From Aridibacter sp965216195 (lineage in GTDB: Bacteria > Acidobacteriota > Blastocatellia > Pyrinomonadales > Pyrinomonadaceae), in the NCBI GenBank assembly GCA_965216195.1, contig OZ244151.1:1612001-1676000 (forward strand): a DNA stretch of 64,000 nucleotides. Direction: 5' to 3'. Within the stretch, counting starts at the first letter, position 1. Each line of letters opens with the position of its first letter. Position numbers and translations under genes: made by a program. This document shows, in pieces, positions 59,283 through 64,000 of the stretch. Under the pieces are notes generated by a model that was given only the letters and a program-made list of their open reading frames with translations, was not told the DNA's origin and searched no databases.

Positions 59283-59879
59283 ATGTTTTCACTTGAAGAT
59301 TTATTGGGTCAACAGGGCGGCGGTGACGCTTTGGGACAAATTAGTAATATGCTCGGCGCTGACCAGAACGTAACGAACTCAGCTATTCAGATGGCTTTGC
59401 CCGTGATTTTGAGCGGTTTGGCAAACAACGCGGCGACCCCGCAGGGCGCTGAAAGCCTGAACAACGCTCTCGAAAAAGACCACGATGGCGGCATCCTCGA
59501 TATGCTTGGCGGATTTCTTGGCGGGCAGGCTCCTCAGTCTCGTCAAACAGATGGCGGCGGCATCTTAGGACATATTTTAGGTCCGAAGCAGGGGCAGGTC
59601 GCGCAGGAAATCAGTAATAAATCCGGTATGGATATCGGGCAGGTTGCAAAACTCCTGATCACGCTCGCTCCAATCGTAATGGGCTTTTTGGGCAAACAGA
59701 AACGTCAAAATGGTTTGGACGCAGGCGGCATCACGGATCTTCTTACCGGGCAGCAACAGCAAGCACAGGCTTCCGGAAACCCTATGATGGATATGGCGTC
59801 CAAAATGCTTGACTCAGATGGCGACGGCAGCGCAATGGATGATCTTGCGGCAATGGCGGCAAACTATTTTCTTCGCTAG
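59283..59879 (+). CDS. DUF937 domain protein
   Basis: The 198-residue protein has the DUF937 pattern: a Gln/Gly-rich start (FSLEDLLGQQGGGDALGQIS), a helix with ALPVILSGLANNAATPQGAE (about 38-57), a Gly-rich linker, and the helical repeat (GHILGPKQGQVAQEISNKSG, DIGQVAKLLITLAPIVMGFL). The C-terminus has DSDGDGSAMDDLAAMA, a calcium-loop-like DxDxDG. No signal peptide. The family's role is unknown. A strong terminator follows. Confidence 0.85.
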   Translation: MFSLEDLLGQQGGGDALGQISNMLGADQNVTNSAIQMALPVILSGLANNAATPQGAESLNNALEKDHDGGILDMLGGFLGGQAPQSRQTDGGGILGHILGPKQGQVAQEISNKSGMDIGQVAKLLITLAPIVMGFLGKQKRQNGLDAGGITDLLTGQQQQAQASGNPMMDMASKMLDSDGDGSAMDDLAAMAANYFLR

Positions 59880-59903
59880 TTAAATCAGGTTGATTTGTTT
59901 TCG

Positions 59904-59937
59904 AGCCGGGCGTCGTGAGTCGATGCTCGGCTTTTTT
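59904..59937 (+). terminator. Rho-independent terminator after the DUF937 gene
   Basis: GCCGGGCGTCG (59905-59915) pairs with CGATGCTCGGC (59921-59931), 11 bp with two G-U pairs and a 5-base loop, followed by six T, 25 bases after the stop codon. Confidence 0.9.
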
Positions 59938-60058
59938 ATTTCGTTTCGATTTCGCGATAGAATTCGTGAAACCAAATGTCCCCTTATTCGTAAATTATCT
60001 TTTTGCAAATGAAACAAGATAAATTTCAACTAAATTAAAAAACCAAAACAATATTTCT

Positions 60059-62695
60059 ATGAAACTATCAACACTTTATATCAAGTTTATTACCCTTTTA
60101 CTTCTTTCTCTTTTGACTGGCGGGCAATCCGTTTTTGCGCGTCCTTTCGTCAAACCGATTTGGCAAACTGACGACAAAACAAAAGTTAAACCGCTGCCTC
60201 CGCTCCACTATATTCGGAGTCGCGATTTCGATACTAAACATATAGCACTCAACCTGCGCTTCAATTGGGAAAAAGAGCAAACCTTCGGGGTTGAGGAATT
60301 CACTTTTTCTCCGCTTAAGTCTGATTTCAAACGGCTCGTCCTTGATGCGGGGTATATGACGTTCAATTCGATAAAATTAAACGGGGGAAGCGAACTAAAG
60401 TATAAATACGACGAAAAGACGTCTAAGCTTACAATATTTTTGGATCGCGCCTACAAATATGGTGAGAACGTTACGGTTGTAATTGATTACCAGACAAAAG
60501 GCGGGCCGGCGGCGCGAAGTCTCGGTTTTGGCGGCGGTGGTGGACTAACATTTATTCAGCCGACAAAAGAAGATCCGAATCGCCCATGGCAAATCTGGTC
60601 GCAGGGTGAGAGTGAATACAATAAATACTGGTTTCCTTCGTTTGATTATCCAAATGATTTTCGCACAACGGAAATGAAAGTTACCGTAAAAAAACCGCTG
60701 CGAGTAATCGGTAACGGCAAACTCCTCGGTGTACGAAACAATGGTGCTACAAGGACCTTCCACTGGAAGATGGATTCTCCTTATACGAACTACCTGACCT
60801 CAATCGTTGTCGGCGAATATGTAGAAATCAAAGGCAAATATCAAGACATTCCGGTTTCGACGTATATGTATAAGGAATGGGCAAATGAGGGTGCGATTTC
60901 TGTTAGCCGCCTTCCGCGGATGGTTAAATTCTACTCTGAGAAACTCGGCGTGAAATATCCCTACAAAAAGTATGCTCAAACTATTGCACGTGAATTTGGC
61001 GGTGGAATGGAAAATATTACCGCTACAACAATGACCGAGGGATTGATTCACGACGCTCGAACCGAACTCGACAGAGACAGCGACGGGCTCCAGGCTCACG
61101 AGCTCGCTCATCAGTGGTTTGGCGACTACGTAACCTGCCGCGACTGGAGCGAAATCTGGCTCAACGAAAGTTTTGCGACCTACATGGATGCACTCTTCGT
61201 TCTCGAATCAAAAGGCAAAGACGCGTTCCTTTGGGAAAACCGCGGAAATCAAAACGCTTATTACAACGCCTGGAGACAGGGCAATCGCCGTCCGATCGTA
61301 ACTAAATATTATGCGAATCCGGATGCGGTTTTTGATACCTATGCGTACCCTCGCGGAGGTGCTGTTTTGCATATGCTGCGCAAACAACTTGGCGAGGCAA
61401 ATTTCTGGCGCGCACTTGGACACTATTTGAAATCAAACGCTAACCAGCCGGTTTCTACCGAAGACTTGCGAATAGCAATTGAGGAGGCAACCGGGCAATC
61501 GATGGACGCGTTTTTCGATCAATGGGTTTACAAAATGGGACATCCGGTTTTTGAAGTTTCAAAATCTTACGACGCAGCGAAAAAGCAACTTTCGATGTCG
61601 GTTAAACAAGTACAGAAAAAGGATATGACTTCCCTTTTCCCTCAGGTCAAATACTTCCAAACCCCTGTGGATATTGAAATCCGAACCGCTTCAGGCACCC
61701 GAGTTGAAACAGTTTTCATTAAACCTCAAACAGAAAACAGTTTTACTTTCGACGTCGATTCCAAACCGGTTTTGGTTGATTTTGATAATGAAGGAACGCT
61801 AATAAAAGAACTTAGATTTGAGAAATCTGTTCGCGAGCTCCTTTTTCAGCTTAAGAACGATCGGGACGTTATTGGCCGAAACTGGGCTATGAACGAACTG
61901 GTAAAAATAGCCCGAAAAAAGGAAACGCCTGCCCCAGAGAAAGCGATTGTTGTTACCTCGGTTCTTGAGGCAAGTAAAACTGATCCCTTTTGGCGAATAC
62001 GTCGAGCGGCGATTCGAAACCTTCGCGCGTTGGTTGCCCCTCCCGCTAACAGAACACAAGCTGTAGACTCCCCTGTTAAGATAAATGCTACGACTACAAA
62101 AAGGCTTATCGATTCGACCAGGGATGCGAAATCACTTGTCCGCGCAGAAGCAATTTCTTTTTTGGGGGAAACAAAAGATCCTGCGCATTACGCGATTTAT
62201 CAGAGGGCTTTAACGTCCGACAAGAGCTACACTGTTATTGATCGTGCAGCTGTCGCTATTGCTCAAACCAAAAACCCCGGCGCATATTCCGTTTTAAGAA
62301 AACTCGCCCAAACGGCCTCCTGGAAAAATCGCGTGCAGATAGCCGGATTAAATGGGCTGGCAGAACTCGGCGATCAACGTGCACTTGATCTCGGCTTCAA
62401 ATATGGCGCCGATGATTCGGCACCTTCAAGCCTTCGAAACGCCGCTACGGGAATCGTTGCGTCGGCAGGAAAAGGAGATCCTAGAGCATATCCGCTAATT
62501 TTCGGAAACTTTAAGAAAGCATTCGATGCCGGAAGCTTCCAAGCTATGTTTAGCAATCTTAACGCTCTAATTAGATTAGGCGATCCTCGCGGACAAGAAG
62601 CGTTTGATATGCTCAAAAAGAAATACAAAGATCAGTCAGGTTTGATGGGTTTTATTCTTCAGACCGAAAAACGTTTTAAGGATGCTTTAAAGTAA
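60059..62695 (+). CDS. Secreted M1-family aminopeptidase with C-terminal HEAT-like repeats
   Basis: Signal peptide MKLSTLYIKFITLLLLSLLT, cut near VFARP. M1 fold: DTKHIALNLRFNWEKEQTFG, the exopeptidase motif EFGGGMENITATTMTEGLIH, the zinc motif HELAHQWFGDYVTCRDWSEI at residues 347-366 (H347, H351, E370 of NESFATY), and YAYPRGGAVLHMLRKQLGEA. The last ~240 residues are HEAT-like helical pairs (RDAKSLVRAEAISFLGETKD, KNPGAYSVLRKLAQTASWKN) as in aminopeptidase N-like proteins of environmental bacteria. At 878 residues it is typical. It digests peptides in the periplasm or outside. Confidence 0.93.
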   Translation: MKLSTLYIKFITLLLLSLLTGGQSVFARPFVKPIWQTDDKTKVKPLPPLHYIRSRDFDTKHIALNLRFNWEKEQTFGVEEFTFSPLKSDFKRLVLDAGYMTFNSIKLNGGSELKYKYDEKTSKLTIFLDRAYKYGENVTVVIDYQTKGGPAARSLGFGGGGGLTFIQPTKEDPNRPWQIWSQGESEYNKYWFPSFDYPNDFRTTEMKVTVKKPLRVIGNGKLLGVRNNGATRTFHWKMDSPYTNYLTSIVVGEYVEIKGKYQDIPVSTYMYKEWANEGAISVSRLPRMVKFYSEKLGVKYPYKKYAQTIAREFGGGMENITATTMTEGLIHDARTELDRDSDGLQAHELAHQWFGDYVTCRDWSEIWLNESFATYMDALFVLESKGKDAFLWENRGNQNAYYNAWRQGNRRPIVTKYYANPDAVFDTYAYPRGGAVLHMLRKQLGEANFWRALGHYLKSNANQPVSTEDLRIAIEEATGQSMDAFFDQWVYKMGHPVFEVSKSYDAAKKQLSMSVKQVQKKDMTSLFPQVKYFQTPVDIEIRTASGTRVETVFIKPQTENSFTFDVDSKPVLVDFDNEGTLIKELRFEKSVRELLFQLKNDRDVIGRNWAMNELVKIARKKETPAPEKAIVVTSVLEASKTDPFWRIRRAAIRNLRALVAPPANRTQAVDSPVKINATTTKRLIDSTRDAKSLVRAEAISFLGETKDPAHYAIYQRALTSDKSYTVIDRAAVAIAQTKNPGAYSVLRKLAQTASWKNRVQIAGLNGLAELGDQRALDLGFKYGADDSAPSSLRNAATGIVASAGKGDPRAYPLIFGNFKKAFDAGSFQAMFSNLNALIRLGDPRGQEAFDMLKKKYKDQSGLMGFILQTEKRFKDALK

Positions 62696-62721
62696 AAAAT
62701 CCGGACGCCCCCTTATTTTTT

Positions 62722-64000
62722 ATGAAAAAGAGACTCGTCGAGGGTGTGATTATGTCTGCAATCATTACGCTTTCCCTTGCAGTCTCTACCTGTGTGCAGA
62801 CAAATGTTTCAAAGTTTGCGCCTTTTTTTGAACACACTATCGAACCTATCGATTTTAGACTTGGAGATGAGAGCGAATTCGAATTTTCCGATGTTCGATT
62901 TACGGTAGGTGACCACGATCGCATAATCGTGAGCTATGAGAAAAAGGCAAAGAAAAATGGTGAAACCGTAGGCTATTTCTTTCGGTATTCTGAAAACGGC
63001 GGTAAAGACTTTGGCGATGAGATCAATGAAAGCGTAATTTTCCCAAAAAAAAAGACCAAATTAGGTGTTCTTTTTTGGTTTGTTGACGATGGCATTGCCG
63101 CCCTCTTTACAATTAGAGAAAACCTATTTTACTCTCATTCCTCTAATCTCAAAAATTGGACCAAACCCGTCCAAATAAATGACGAACGCAATTCTTTTCG
63201 GGGCGGTAGAGCTTTCGTGAGCAAAAACGAAACCGAACTCTACGCCGCCTGGATGGACAAACGAATCGGATTTCCTCTCATATTTTTTTCGCATTCCGAA
63301 GACGGTGGTAAAACGTGGTCGCCAAACAAAGCGATTGACTTCGATTTCCAAAAGGGCGACCAGACCGTTCCGCAGCTCATACTCGGTAAAAATGGAAGAA
63401 TCCTAGTCTTTTGGGAAGATCATCGCGACCAAAAAACGCTTCTCGATATCCGATATTCCTATTCGGACGATAACGGAAAAACGTGGTCGAAGAGCCGGAA
63501 AATAAACGATGACAATATGCCAGTCTGGCAAAAGAGTTTCTCTGTTGTTAACGATGGTCCAAACATATTTATCGCTTTCGGAGACTTTCGCGATAAAGGT
63601 GATTTTGACGACAACGATTGGAACATATATTTCTCGCTTTCGCGTGACAATGGTGAAACTTGGGAAGACAACAGAAGAATCAATGACAACCCGCCAGGTA
63701 AGGATGGTGATCCCAGACTCGCCATTGATAAAGAAAAGAATCTCTATTGTCTTTGGCATACGCGAAGGGATACGCTTTTTGGACAAATCGTTTTATCTTA
63801 CTCAAATGACCTTGGCGATACATGGTCGCCTTCCGTTCCGCTTACGAAACAGGATGAAATGATCGAAGCAGGAACTAGTTTCCTTCTTTCTTCAAAAAAC
63901 GGTGGATTGTATGGAACTTGGACTCGAGAGACCTACCAAAATTTAGAACCGGTCGCGGTTTCGATTGATAAAACAAGTATTCGACTATCCGATCAAAAGA
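62722..64000 (+). CDS. Sialidase-like BNR-repeat exported protein (3' end outside window)
   Basis: Open from the ATG at 62722 to the right edge, with no stop in 426 codons, so the gene is truncated by the window. MKKRLVEGVIMSAIITLSLA is a signal peptide with Cys in VSTCVQ that could be a lipobox, although T at -1 is unusual. Asp-box repeats follow: SENGGKDF, SEDGGKTW, SDDNGKTW, SRDNGETW and SNDLGDTW, spaced about 50-60 residues, as in six-bladed sialidase-like propellers. No sialidase catalytic Arg triad can be confirmed. It lies 26 bases after the M1 aminopeptidase. Confidence 0.8.
   Translation, partial: MKKRLVEGVIMSAIITLSLAVSTCVQTNVSKFAPFFEHTIEPIDFRLGDESEFEFSDVRFTVGDHDRIIVSYEKKAKKNGETVGYFFRYSENGGKDFGDEINESVIFPKKKTKLGVLFWFVDDGIAALFTIRENLFYSHSSNLKNWTKPVQINDERNSFRGGRAFVSKNETELYAAWMDKRIGFPLIFFSHSEDGGKTWSPNKAIDFDFQKGDQTVPQLILGKNGRILVFWEDHRDQKTLLDIRYSYSDDNGKTWSKSRKINDDNMPVWQKSFSVVNDGPNIFIAFGDFRDKGDFDDNDWNIYFSLSRDNGETWEDNRRINDNPPGKDGDPRLAIDKEKNLYCLWHTRRDTLFGQIVLSYSNDLGDTWSPSVPLTKQDEMIEAGTSFLLSSKNGGLYGTWTRETYQNLEPVAVSIDKTSIRLSDQK

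Noticed and set aside
1..64000. CRISPR arrays, prophage, insertion sequences, integrons
   Set aside because: No array of spaced direct repeats, transposase, integrase or phage structural gene was seen.

Overview
The window is a chromosomal segment of a Gram-negative-type bacterium with moderate GC. It most likely belongs to Acidobacteriota, class Blastocatellia or a Pyrinomonadaceae-like lineage. This is an inference from gene content: a winged-helix/TolB-N/TPR regulator, many secreted BNR, NHL, TPR and TonB-type envelope proteins, bacillithiol synthesis (BshC) with YfiT/DinB-type proteins, and a split glycine decarboxylase. No rRNA, CRISPR array, transposase, integrase or prophage was seen. 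One tRNA is present (Gln-UUG).

Layout. Positions 1-9132 (minus strand) hold housekeeping genes: ispE, tRNA-Gln, prs, rplY/ctc, pth, rpsF-rpsR-rplI, a terminator, dnaB, a YfiT-like gene, alr, a LURP-one protein and an edge-truncated GlsB/YeaQ membrane protein. Positions 9249-19106 hold a TonB/SLH-like secreted protein (plus), then minus-strand aroC, an EamA permease, two adjacent RsmD-type methyltransferases, recG with an overlapping zincin-like gene, and an isolated atpD-atpC pair with its own terminator. Positions 19235-27638 hold phoH, ybeY, zwf, pgl, a CBS-domain CorC-like protein, a CYTH protein, a convergent methyltransferase and mutL.

Positions 27647-29550 are the most striking region: an apparent complete phenylalanine attenuator (promoter, 20-codon leader with 8 Phe and 2 Tyr codons, mutually exclusive antiterminator and terminator hairpins) in front of chorismate mutase, an ACT-less prephenate-dehydratase-like protein and DAHP synthase. 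The operon would make Phe precursors and be switched by charged tRNA-Phe, while the dehydratase lacks the usual allosteric domain.

Positions 29564-39127 (minus) hold a biotinyl-carrier protein, bshC, a secreted BNR-repeat protein, an OmpA/Ig-like outer-membrane protein, gdhA and larE. Positions 39304-42990 hold a five-gene overlapping cassette (TPR protein, two small secreted proteins, methyltransferase, DinB-like). Positions 43039-48960 hold the glycine cleavage operon gcvT-gcvH-gcvPA-gcvPB, interrupted by a twin-arginine-like class V aminotransferase. Positions 48961-64000 hold a thioredoxin-like ferredoxin, an FHA-like/TM/serine-protease protein convergent with a winged-helix TPR regulator, an orphan MacB-type permease, a coupled NHL/M23-like lipoprotein and aminopeptidase P pair, a small PG-binding-like protein, a DUF937 protein, an M1 aminopeptidase, and an edge-truncated sialidase-like BNR protein.
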